DNA of 21,949 nt. Source: a virus. The notes beneath the pieces are model-generated. The model saw only the letters and a program-made list of their open reading frames with translations. It was not told the origin of the DNA and ran no database searches. Of this stretch, positions 5,734 to 11,664 are shown one piece after another (the first letter of the stretch is position 1; every line of letters begins with the position of its first letter). The stretch lies in the IMG/VR virus record IMGVR_UViG_3300036857_000174, positions 1-21,949 of that record; one strand, given 5' to 3'. Position numbers and translations under genes: made by a program.

Positions 5734-5881
5734 GTGTGGCGGTGTGGTTTGGGTTGCCAATTCCGCATCGCGAGGTAACGCAAAAAAACCCACACCGCCA
5801 CCGCTCCCACGATCCCGGTGCGACGAGCCCGAGCGGACGTTACCCACCGTTGGCCTCGGTTGCACGTGGTTGGCCAACGCT
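5734..5881. other. Intergenic region between int and the small coiled-coil gene
   Basis: Besides the inverted repeat, this stretch holds CGTTACCCACCGTTGGCC near 5838-5855 and the palindrome GTTGGCCAAC (5869-5878), both resembling the operator elements at 5119-5187. These end four bases before the integrase stop codon. No gene is seen. A third binding area for the repressor or the excisionase-type protein is possible. Confidence 0.4.
5736..5801. repeat. 12-base inverted repeat with A7 tract downstream of int
   Basis: GTGGCGGTGTGG (5736-5747) and CCACACCGCCAC (5790-5801) are perfect inverted repeats around a 42-base loop. Seven A's (5782-5788) sit beside the right arm, which read as T7 on the minus strand after GTGGG. 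This could be an unusual terminator of integrase mRNA or a leader structure controlling the small gene that starts at 5733. The long loop makes a standard intrinsic terminator uncertain. Confidence 0.5.
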
Positions 5882-7024
5882 TCACCGGCCGAGCTCGCGC
5901 ACCCTCGCGCCGACCGCGTCCGCGGCGCGTTGGTCGGCGGCCGCGCGCCCGTGCGCGTATCGGTTGGTGGTGGACATATCGCGATGGCCGAGCCGATCAC
6001 GCGCGGTGGCCGAGTCTGTTGCGGCGAGCACCTCGGTTGCGTGGTAGTGGCGGAGATCGTGGAACCGCACACCCTTGACGCCACTCGCCGCGCGAGCACG
6101 CCGCCATGCCCACGTAACGCGGTCGGGCCTCCATGGCTCCGAGCCGGCGGGATGGTCGGAGAACACATACGCGAGCGGCTCGAGCATCACACCGGCCTCG
6201 AGCGCGTAGTCCGCGGCCCATGCCCAATGTGCGCGCAAGAGCTCCACGGTGCCGGCATCGAGGTGGATCTCTCGCACCGCGTGCGTTTTCGTGCTCTTGA
6301 CGATCACCTCGCGCGTGGTCGGCACCACATCGATGGCGCGCTCGATGCGCAGCACGCCGGCCTCGAGCTCGAGATCCGACCATCGGAGCCCGCATAGCTC
6401 GCCGCGCCGCATACCCGTGGCGGCGGTGAGGAGCGCGGCCACGCGGAACGCGGGCTCATCGATCGCGCCGAGCACGCGGCGGATCTCATCGTGGGTGGCA
6501 TCGGTGATGCGCGGCGGTTGCCACGGGATCGTGGTGCGCTTGGTCGCGCGTGCGGGGTTGCGGTCGATCCATTCCCACCGCACCGCGGTGGTGAGGAGCG
6601 CCGAGATCACCGCGTGCACTTGGTGGACGGTGCCGGGCGCGCGGCCGGCCTCGAGCTCGCGATAGAGGCGCTCGAGCTCGCCGGCGGTGATCTTGGCCAC
6701 CGGCACCTCCGCGAGCCGTGGGAGCACGTACCGCTCGAGGTTCGCGAGGTAGCCGCGGCGGGTGGAGTCCGCGAGGCTCGGCGCGACCACCTCGCGCCAT
6801 TCGGTCACGAGCTGCCCGAACGTTTTGCGGCGGTTGAGATTGGCGAGCTCATCGAACCCCGCCACGAGCTCGGCGATGCGGCGATCCGCGTCACGCGCGG
6901 AACCCTTGAACGCCTCGGAGTAGGTGGCGCGCGTGCCGTCGGGCCGGCGGCCGAGATTGATGCGGAGCCGCCACCGGCGGCCTCCATCGGGTGCGGTGCC
7001 TCGCGGCTCTTTGTAGCCTCTCAT
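5882..7024 (-). CDS. int: Tyrosine integrase, 380 aa
   Basis: This is a phage tyrosine recombinase that joins attP to a host tRNA-Leu gene. Domains run in order: N-terminal arm-binding region (about 1-60, Arg-rich with GRRPDGTR), SAM-like core-binding domain (65-160) and catalytic domain (170-370). Catalytic residues are visible: R206 in TGMRRGEL, K246 in KSTKT, H322 and R325 in FHDLRHYHAT, H347 in LGHRDM and nucleophile Y356 in TTNRYAHG. The ATG at 7024 is preceded by AAAGGGAAAG as a ribosome-binding site. A longer frame upstream runs through attP and is not supported. Length is typical of actinophage integrases. Its promoter region contains operator-like and attP elements. Confidence 0.95.
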   Translation of the reverse strand: MRGYKEPRGTAPDGGRRWRLRINLGRRPDGTRATYSEAFKGSARDADRRIAELVAGFDELANLNRRKTFGQLVTEWREVVAPSLADSTRRGYLANLERYVLPRLAEVPVAKITAGELERLYRELEAGRAPGTVHQVHAVISALLTTAVRWEWIDRNPARATKRTTIPWQPPRITDATHDEIRRVLGAIDEPAFRVAALLTAATGMRRGELCGLRWSDLELEAGVLRIERAIDVVPTTREVIVKSTKTHAVREIHLDAGTVELLRAHWAWAADYALEAGVMLEPLAYVFSDHPAGSEPWRPDRVTWAWRRARAASGVKGVRFHDLRHYHATEVLAATDSATARDRLGHRDMSTTNRYAHGRAAADQRAADAVGARVRELGR

Positions 7025-7043
7025 CGTGCTTTCCCTTTGCTCT

Positions 7044-7059
7044 TGGTCAACCGTGGTCA
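7044..7059. promoter_or_regulatory. Operator-like element upstream of int
   Basis: TGGTCAACCGTGGTCA differs at one base from TGGCCAACCGTGGTCA at 5172-5187 in the repressor control region. It sits 20 bases before the integrase start, where binding of the repressor would block integrase expression. Conservation between two control regions of a small genome suggests a shared ligand. Confidence 0.55.
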
Positions 7060-7081
7060 CGGGTACCCAATACTGTACCCG
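7060..7081. repeat. Left arm-type repeat of attP
   Basis: CGGGTAC (7060-7066) and GTACCCG (7075-7081) form an inverted repeat with an 8-base spacer. GGTACCCAAT within it (7062-7071) is repeated exactly at 7314-7323 on the other side of the core. This is the expected position for integrase arm-type sites. TACAGT read on the minus strand (7071-7076) may also be the -10 of the int promoter. Confidence 0.55.
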
Positions 7082-7146
7082 TCTCCATGGTGGCACGTTG
7101 CCTCGTGGTTGGGCAATGGCCTCTGAGCAGGGAAAACATCGAGCTA

Positions 7147-7184
7147 GCCCGAGTGGTGGAATGGCAGACACGACGGACTCAAAA
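7147..7184 (+). other. attP core: 5' half of a tRNA-Leu(CAA) gene
   Basis: The stretch folds as the first half of a leucine tRNA. It has acceptor strand GCCCGAG (7147-7153), TG, D-stem GTG (7156-7158) pairing with CAC (7169-7171), anticodon-stem strand ACGGA (7173-7177) and a seven-base loop CTCAAAA (7178-7184) with anticodon CAA. Beyond 7185 the second half of the stem, T-arm and acceptor complement are missing. It is therefore a tRNA fragment, not a gene. The shared identity with the host should end at or just after the anticodon loop, the strand-exchange region for many integrases. Host identity is inferred. Confidence 0.75.
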
Positions 7185-7202
7185 CGCGCTCACGGGTGCG
7201 CC

Positions 7203-7233
7203 ACCGTTGCCCACCGTTGCCCAACCGTCACCC
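7203..7233. repeat. Tandem ACCGTTGCCC repeats in attP right arm
   Basis: ACCGTTGCCC occurs at 7203-7212 and 7213-7222 head to tail, followed by a degenerate ACCGTCACCC at 7224-7233. The 10-11 base period places each copy on the same face of the helix. CGTTGCCC also occurs in the operator at 5119. They may be arm-type sites for integrase or sites for the excisionase-type protein. Confidence 0.5.
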
Positions 7234-7269
7234 GTTTGCCCTGCTCACGGGCCGTTTTCGTGGCAACCG

Positions 7270-7299
7270 TTGGCCATGCGTGGCGAGCGTTGCGCAACG
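7270..7299. promoter_or_regulatory. Copy of immunity-region elements in attP right arm
   Basis: TTGGCCATGCGTGGC (7270-7284) is identical over 15 bases to 5161-5175. CGTTGCGCAACG (7288-7299) is identical to 5141-5152. The two elements occur in opposite order in the two places. This points to binding of the same protein, not to a simple duplication of one segment. Confidence 0.6.
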
Positions 7300-7313
7300 T
7301 TGGGCACGTGCTC

Positions 7314-7334
7314 GGTACCCAATCCGGTACCCAA
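7314..7334. repeat. Right arm-type direct repeats of attP
   Basis: GGTACCCAA at 7314-7322 and 7326-7334 are direct repeats 12 bases apart. They match the left-arm element at 7062-7070. Together with the left copy they bracket the tRNA-like core, as arm-type sites of a tyrosine integrase do. Confidence 0.55.
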
Positions 7335-7447
7335 GATCGGCGGTGCCGGCACGACGGACTCCGCGTCCCCCGTGCGCCGCGAGGGTACGGTAACCACGTG
7401 CCCGAGCGCTCATAGCGCTTGGCGGCGCATTGCTCGAGGCACGAGGT

Positions 7448-7489
7448 GAGCCGGCCGGCGCCTCACCCTTTGCGGGTGTCGGCCGGCTC
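7448..7489 (-). terminator. Hairpin at the end of the late operon
   Basis: GAGCCGGCCG (7448-7457) pairs with CGGCCGGCTC (7480-7489), and CACCC (7464-7468) pairs with GGGTG (7474-7478) inside. The stop codon of the last late gene (7488-7490) lies in the hairpin. No T-tract follows on the minus strand, so it is either a GC-rich terminator without U-tract, as often seen in actinobacteria, or an mRNA 3'-end stabiliser. It would insulate attP and int from late transcription. Confidence 0.65.
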
Positions 7490-7940
7490 AACCCTTGAGG
7501 CACGCGAGGAGCGTGGCGGTGGCCTCGGGGTTGCGTTGGTGTACGTCGATCTCGGTGGCGGTGTAGCCGGGCGGGCACGTGGGCCCCGGCGCGCCCGTGG
7601 CGCCCGGCGGGCCCGGCACCGTGGAGTCTCGGCCCGGCGCGCCGGCGGGCCCCGTGGCGCCTCTCGGGCCCGGCACCGTGGAGTCTCGGCCCGGCGCGCC
7701 GGCGGCGCCTCGTGGGCCCGGCACCGTGGAGTCTCGGCCCGGCGCGCCTTGTGGGCCCGGCACGGTGGAGTCCTTGCCGGCGGGCCCGGCGGGCCCCGGT
7801 GGGCCGGCCACCGGCACGGTGACGGTAACGGGTGTCGGCTCGCTCGAGCTCGGGCTCGAGGTGGTGGCGGCGGCGGTGCCGAGCGCGGCGGTGGCGGCGA
7901 TACACACCACCGAGGTGATGAGGTAGCCGGTGCTCTTCAC
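7488..7940 (-). CDS. Collagen-like secreted protein, 150 aa
   Basis: This is the last gene of the late operon. A hydrophobic N-terminus (about residues 6-26) looks like a signal peptide or membrane anchor, with a possible cleavage site after the Ala-rich stretch. The middle (about 45-119) consists of Gly-X-Y triplets. They are broken four times by the same seven-residue unit, G(K/R)DSTVP, so each collagen tract is only a few triplets long. The C-terminal 30 residues carry two Cys and may form a trimer-nucleating or binding cap. The start is GTG 7940, overlapping the upstream stop as GTGA. Collagen-like phage proteins are usually virion fibres; here secretion within a lysis cassette is the odd feature. 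Role unknown. Confidence 0.82.
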   Translation of the reverse strand: MKSTGYLITSVVCIAATAALGTAAATTSSPSSSEPTPVTVTVPVAGPPGPAGPAGKDSTVPGPQGAPGRDSTVPGPRGAAGAPGRDSTVPGPRGATGPAGAPGRDSTVPGPPGATGAPGPTCPPGYTATEIDVHQRNPEATATLLACLKG

Positions 7941-8152
7941 GCGCCCTCGGCCCGTCTCATGCGCTCGGTGTGGAGCTGATCGGCCACCGCCTCGGCCTCG
8001 GTGCGCGCGGCCTTGAGCCGCTCCTCACATTGCTCCTCGCCACGAGCCTCGGCCTCGCCGCGTGCCTTGACCACCGCGGCCCATGCGGTGAGCACCGCGG
8101 CCACGCCGGTGAGCGTGGCGCCCACCGCGAGCTCGAGCTCGTGCGCATCCAC
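7937..8152 (-). CDS. Membrane protein with coiled coil (spanin/holin-like), 71 aa
   Basis: A GTG at 8152 lies one base after the preceding stop. Residues 8-30 form one hydrophobic span. The rest is a charged coiled coil (KARGEAEARGEEQCEERLKA and on) ending in Arg-rich sequence. The membrane-span-plus-coiled-coil form recalls i-spanin-like or accessory lysis proteins placed after endolysins in actinophages. No lipoprotein partner is obvious. It could equally be a small holin partner. Confidence 0.62.
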   Translation of the reverse strand: MDAHELELAVGATLTGVAAVLTAWAAVVKARGEAEARGEEQCEERLKAARTEAEAVADQLHTERMRRAEGA

Positions 8153-8153
8153 C

Positions 8154-8435
8154 TCACGGGCCCGGTGGCGGCTCGGATGGTCGGGTGGCGGCGAGCTCCT
8201 CGAGCGGTACGCGCGGCACCGTTTCGGGCCGCACGAAGAGCTCGGAGACCGCGATATAGGCGGCGAGCGCCACGCCGGTGATGATCGCGCCACCTTGGGC
8301 GGAGACCACCTCGGCGCCGAGGAGCACCGTTACCACCGCTTGCACGAGCCCGTAGAGCACCCACGTCCACCGCACCGGATCGCGGGTGAGCCGGCCGCCA
8401 CCGATCGGTGCGGGTGGCCGCGCGGGCGCGCTCAT
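8154..8435 (-). CDS. Holin-like membrane protein, 93 aa
   Basis: The ATG at 8435 overlaps the endolysin stop as ATGA. A short Pro/Arg-rich N-terminus is followed by two hydrophobic segments (about residues 22-43 and 47-66). A polar Pro-rich tail follows. Two spans and a position directly after an endolysin are typical of class II holins of actinophages. It would make membrane lesions that release the amidase or collapse the membrane potential. The assignment rests on topology and position, since holins share little sequence. Confidence 0.68.
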   Translation of the reverse strand: MSAPARPPAPIGGGRLTRDPVRWTWVLYGLVQAVVTVLLGAEVVSAQGGAIITGVALAAYIAVSELFVRPETVPRVPLEELAATRPSEPPPGP

Positions 8436-9244
8436 GTGGTCGGATCGTCCGCGGATTGGCCGTGGGTCGCGCACGCGTGCATCACGTCCCACCCGCGTGC
8501 GTCAACCGAGACCACGTTCATTCCCGGCACCTTGAGCAACGCGTCATAGCCCTCTTGGTCGATGTTGCACCAGTAGCCGGGTCCGACGAGCGCGGCACCG
8601 TTTGGTCCAAAAGCGATATACATTCCGAGCTCCACAAGTGAGGTGCCGGCGGCCTTGCCGCCGAGCGCGTTGGTTACGAGCGGTTGCCAATCGGGTGGGC
8701 AATTGCCGCCGCATGTGTCGATCTTGCGTGCGGTGAGCACGCGGTGCTCGGTGACGTAGCCGGCATGTGGGAGCGCGAGGCACTCGAGCGCCACCGCGGC
8801 GGCGATGGCCAAGCCATCTTGGAGCGCTTGGCTCCATGGTTCGCCGGTGCCGCTGTTTTGCGCAGCGATCGAGAAAAGCCGATCGTTGGCGCTTGTGTCA
8901 TCGCGCAATCCGCGTGCGCTCGCGCTCACGCAACCCGCGCGGCCCTCGAGCGCCTCGGTGAGCGCCACGCTCGAGATCTTGCCCGAGCTGTTGGCTTTCT
9001 CTCGCGCCAAGATCCACGCGCACCCGTATCGGTCGATGAGCACGTTGTAGAGCGGGCTGTCGCTCGAGCCGTGGTGACAGTACGCGGCATCGGCCTCGGG
9101 TGAGCTCGAGCTCGAGCTCGCGGTGTGATGCATCACCACCGCGCGGTGGTCGGCGGAGCCACCGTGGCTCTCCCACCCATCGAACACATTGACCACGAGC
9201 CCGCGTTGCGCGAGCCGTGTCGGGTAATCGGTGGGCACGAGCAT
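8432..9244 (-). CDS. Endolysin, N-acetylmuramoyl-L-alanine amidase, 270 aa
   Basis: An Amidase_2/PGRP-type zinc amidase that cuts the amide bond between MurNAc and the stem peptide. The N-terminal His pair in VVMHHTAS (39-40) and EHR (H167) supply zinc ligands. D176 or C178 in the RKIDTCG segment supplies the third. The C-terminal ~75 residues after the catalytic domain are not recognised and may bind the wall. A run of six Ser (43-48) directly follows the His motif, encoded by alternating AGC and TCG codons that make a palindromic tract. The ATG at 9244 overlaps the upstream TAA by one base. No signal sequence, so holin-dependent export is expected. Confidence 0.9.
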   Translation of the reverse strand: MLVPTDYPTRLAQRGLVVNVFDGWESHGGSADHRAVVMHHTASSSSSSPEADAAYCHHGSSDSPLYNVLIDRYGCAWILAREKANSSGKISSVALTEALEGRAGCVSASARGLRDDTSANDRLFSIAAQNSGTGEPWSQALQDGLAIAAAVALECLALPHAGYVTEHRVLTARKIDTCGGNCPPDWQPLVTNALGGKAAGTSLVELGMYIAFGPNGAALVGPGYWCNIDQEGYDALLKVPGMNVVSVDARGWDVMHACATHGQSADDPTT

Positions 9245-9426
9245 TACGGGCTCCGATCAGTGGCGCGCACCGCCGCGTAGAGCACCGCCGCGAAACCCGC
9301 GGTGATGGCACCGGCCCACGAGAGCCGAATGAGCCACGCGGCCGGTGTGTCATCGATCGCGAAATACACCGCGAGCACGATGCCCACGATGAGCACCGCG
9401 AGCGCGGCGAGCCGCGTGATGGTCAC
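9244..9426 (-). CDS. Small two-span membrane protein (holin-like), 60 aa
   Basis: The ATG at 9426 forms an ATGA overlap with the upstream stop. Two hydrophobic spans (about 5-23 and 34-54) are joined by a short loop containing Asp-Asp. The tail is short and basic. Its size, topology and position immediately before the endolysin fit a holin or antiholin. With the product of 8154-8435 it may form a two-component holin system, which is common in actinophages. Confidence 0.7.
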   Translation of the reverse strand: MTITRLAALAVLIVGIVLAVYFAIDDTPAAWLIRLSWAGAITAGFAAVLYAAVRATDRSP

Positions 9427-9605
9427 CCCTCCTCGGTGCTCTCGCTCGAGCTCTCCTCGTCGCTCGAGGTGTCGGTGGTGTCTTGCTCGTCGCTCACGTC
9501 GCTCTCATCGGGTGACGGGAGATCCTCGGGCCGTACGGTGCGCTCACGCTCCTCGCGCTCACGCTCGATGGTCTCGCGCTCGTGGTTGGGCTCTTGTGTT
9601 GTCAT
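9423..9605 (-). CDS. Highly charged small protein, 60 aa
   Basis: The ATG at 9605 is preceded by AAGGAGA, one of the best ribosome-binding sites in the genome, so expression should be strong. Residues 8-23 are Arg/Glu repeats (RERE type). The rest is Asp, Ser, Thr and Glu, giving a very acidic disordered tail. No Cys, aromatic residue or membrane span is present. It may be a charged adaptor at the tail-lysis boundary; the family is not recognised. Confidence 0.65.
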   Translation of the reverse strand: MTTQEPNHERETIEREREERERTVRPEDLPSPDESDVSDEQDTTDTSSDEESSSESTEEG

Positions 9606-9614
9606 CGTGTCTCC

Positions 9615-10232
9615 TTAGCTTGCCGGCCCGATATCTTCGAGCCATGCCGAGGCGCGTTGTTGGTTTGCGTCGCCGAGCCATGACGTGCCCGCGCCACCGG
9701 TCCATGGTCCGCCTTGGATCTTGTATGCGCCCGCGGTTGGGATGGTTACGAGCGCGTGCGCGTTGACGGTGGATTGTGCGCTCACGGGTGTTGCGGGTGG
9801 ACTGATTGCGTGAATCCATACGCCGCTGCCACCCGCCGCGCCTACTTGGTTGAAATAGCAGATGATTCCCGCGTTGGCGTTCCACACGACGTTGACGTGA
9901 ACGCCAACGCGAATGAGTCGGCCCGCGGGTGGCGCGGTCGCGACGTTCAATGTCATTAGGTCGGTCGGTGTGGACGCGTTGACGTTCGCGGTCATCTCGG
10001 CCCATGCGAGCCGTCCCCACGGCATCGTCCACGGCAACGTCCACGCGGTGCCGTTCCATTGCTCCGTACGCTTGGAGTCCGCAAGGTAGGACATCTGTCC
10101 GGCCTTGGGTGCGGGTATCGCGGTGTTGCGTGCGGCGGCGGTGGCGAACGTTGCAACCACCTGCTCTTGCACATAGGGGTTGAAATCCGCGGCGAGCACC
10201 TCTTCGCCGGCAACCCACACCTTGGTCGGCAT
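9615..10232 (-). CDS. Minor tail or fibre protein, 205 aa
   Basis: Residues 1-65 carry a pattern common in actinophage tail proteins: VWVAGEEVLAADFNPYVQEQ, then a Pro-bounded segment with GQMSYLADSKR and an EQWNGTAW strand. The C-terminal ~130 residues are beta-rich with small residues and resemble a jelly-roll head domain of a receptor-binding protein. GGAGGAGGG before the ATG is a very strong ribosome-binding site. It is the last tail gene before lysis, where host-range fibres often lie. Receptor function is inferred. Confidence 0.72.
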   Translation of the reverse strand: MPTKVWVAGEEVLAADFNPYVQEQVVATFATAAARNTAIPAPKAGQMSYLADSKRTEQWNGTAWTLPWTMPWGRLAWAEMTANVNASTPTDLMTLNVATAPPAGRLIRVGVHVNVVWNANAGIICYFNQVGAAGGSGVWIHAISPPATPVSAQSTVNAHALVTIPTAGAYKIQGGPWTGGAGTSWLGDANQQRASAWLEDIGPAS

Positions 10233-10244
10233 CGTGCCCTCCTC

Positions 10245-11663
10245 CTATGCGAGACCCATCACGAAACCCGCGTCGAGCCGATCTTGTGAGTGTGGGCCCA
10301 TGTGGAACACCGCTCCCGCGTATTGGAGCGGTTGCGCGGCAACCGTTTGGAGCGTGGTCTCCCACGCGGCGCGCGTGATCTTGTGTTTGTGGCCGACCAC
10401 GCGCACGAGCCCATCGATCACGTTTTCGGGTAGATCGGGTGGCGCCCACACGATGCGCACAAGATCGCTCACGTATTCGAGCGCGAGGATCGGGCCGAAC
10501 ACCTCCCACGAGCGCGGATCGATCGCCGGCCGCAGCGTCACACCCTCGAGCGCTATTTGCGGGTACGCGTAGAGCACGAGCACCGTTTGCGCCCACGTGC
10601 CCACCTGACCATCATCGGCGAGCCCGAGATCGGTGCGCTTGTAGTCGTAGCGGTCGAACCGATCGATGGACGATTGTGCGAGCGCCTCCACGGTGGTGCC
10701 GCCGGTGCGCGCCGCGTAGACCGCGTTTCGCATTTGCCGATCGAGGTTGCTCGGCGCAACATCGATGAGCACATCGTGGAACGTTTCGCCGGCCTCCTCG
10801 AGCGCATCGCACCCGAGCACGATCACGGGCGCGCCATGTTGAAACCATGTGGTGCGGTTCACCCATCGGAGCGCGCCGGCGGCGGTGAAGTAGACGTAGC
10901 CGAGCTCGTCATCGAGCGTGCGGTTGAGGAGCTCCCATCCCGATTGTGCGAGCGTGGTGGCTTGCAAGGTGACCGAGCTCGCGGCGCCGGCCTCCACGGT
11001 GCCTTGCCATTGGTAGTAGTCCACGAGCCTTTGCACGCGTTGCGCGGTGGTGTCGCCGGCACCTTGCGGTGGTTGCTCGGGTTGGTCGTAGTTCACCCAC
11101 CGTTTGGTCTCATCGCTCGCGATGAGCCGCGCTTGGCGGCGCCACGGGCGCGGCACCCAATCCTCACCCCAAGAATCGGCGGTGCCGGTGAAGAGCTCCA
11201 CGCGTTGCCACGCGCCGGTGTCGCCATTGACAACCTCGGCGAACACCTCCACGGGTGTGCCGGGCACGAGCCGCGAGCGGCCGCCATACGCGTACGGTGA
11301 GTGTGGGTTGAGCGGATCGTATTTGGCGGTGGGATCGGCGAGCGTGACTTGCGCGGTCGCGCTATCGGGCTTGGAGAAAATGCCTTGGCTCGAGCTCGCG
11401 CCACCGGCCACCTCGAGATCGAGCACATCGCACGAGAGATCCACCCACAACCGCTCGGCGCCGGCGGAGAGCGTGACGGGTGTACCGCCACCCATCACGT
11501 TGCCGGCATCGAGCCGATCGTAGGTGTGCGGGCCCATGTGAAATGTGTTGCCGGCGGCGAGCCCCGCGCGCACCCATAGCCGCACGTACCCGCCCCAATT
11601 CGGTGAGCTCGCACCACCTACGGTGCCGCTCGGCCACGCATCACCGGGATGCCACGCCGCCAT
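10245..11663 (-). CDS. Minor tail (tail tip) protein, 472 aa
   Basis: The gene lies directly behind the tape measure, the usual place of distal-tail and tail-tip proteins, and the product's size fits. The start ATG 11663 is chosen because it directly follows the tape-measure stop. The sequence is beta-rich with many Trp and Tyr. The motif FHMGPHxxDRLDAGxVMG occurs at residues 41-58 and again in the last 20 residues (453-470), bracketing the protein. Between them an SVTLQATTLAQSG-type segment and several Asp-rich strands suggest a baseplate hub fold, but no domain is assigned with certainty. Confidence 0.75.
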   Translation of the reverse strand: MAAWHPGDAWPSGTVGGASSPNWGGYVRLWVRAGLAAGNTFHMGPHTYDRLDAGNVMGGGTPVTLSAGAERLWVDLSCDVLDLEVAGGASSSQGIFSKPDSATAQVTLADPTAKYDPLNPHSPYAYGGRSRLVPGTPVEVFAEVVNGDTGAWQRVELFTGTADSWGEDWVPRPWRRQARLIASDETKRWVNYDQPEQPPQGAGDTTAQRVQRLVDYYQWQGTVEAGAASSVTLQATTLAQSGWELLNRTLDDELGYVYFTAAGALRWVNRTTWFQHGAPVIVLGCDALEEAGETFHDVLIDVAPSNLDRQMRNAVYAARTGGTTVEALAQSSIDRFDRYDYKRTDLGLADDGQVGTWAQTVLVLYAYPQIALEGVTLRPAIDPRSWEVFGPILALEYVSDLVRIVWAPPDLPENVIDGLVRVVGHKHKITRAAWETTLQTVAAQPLQYAGAVFHMGPHSQDRLDAGFVMGLA

Positions 11664-11664
11664 C

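Larger units (their letters stand above)
7025..7447. other. attP and control region upstream of integrase
   Basis: This 423-base stretch has no supported gene. It holds, left to right: a copy of the operator-type element (7044-7059); a GTACCC inverted repeat (7060-7081); a tRNA-Leu 5' half (7147-7184); tandem ACCGTTGCCC repeats (7203-7233); copies of two immunity-region elements (7270-7299); and direct GGTACCCAA repeats (7314-7334). A second CACGACGGACTC lies at 7350-7361. The layout of core plus flanking repeats next to int is that of a phage attachment site. Confidence 0.8.

Noticed and set aside
5618-6397. 259-residue plus-strand frame
   Set aside because: It is antisense to the integrase catalytic domain and the coiled-coil gene and has no recognisable motif; GC-rich DNA opens long shadow frames.
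5199-7184. Integration-dependent immunity (attP inside the repressor gene)
   Set aside because: attP lies upstream of the integrase, about 1.6 kb from the repressor gene, so integration would not truncate the repressor.
7147-7240. A complete tRNA-Leu gene
   Set aside because: Only the 5' half through the anticodon loop is present; there is no second anticodon-stem strand, T-arm or acceptor complement downstream.
7026-7415. 129-residue plus-strand frame across attP
   Set aside because: It runs through the tRNA fragment and binding-site repeats, has no ribosome-binding site and no protein-like pattern.
7577-7800. CRISPR-like array of repeated GC-rich units
   Set aside because: The repeats are in frame and encode collagen-type Gly-X-Y tracts with the G(K/R)DSTVP interruption; spacing is not that of repeats and unique spacers.
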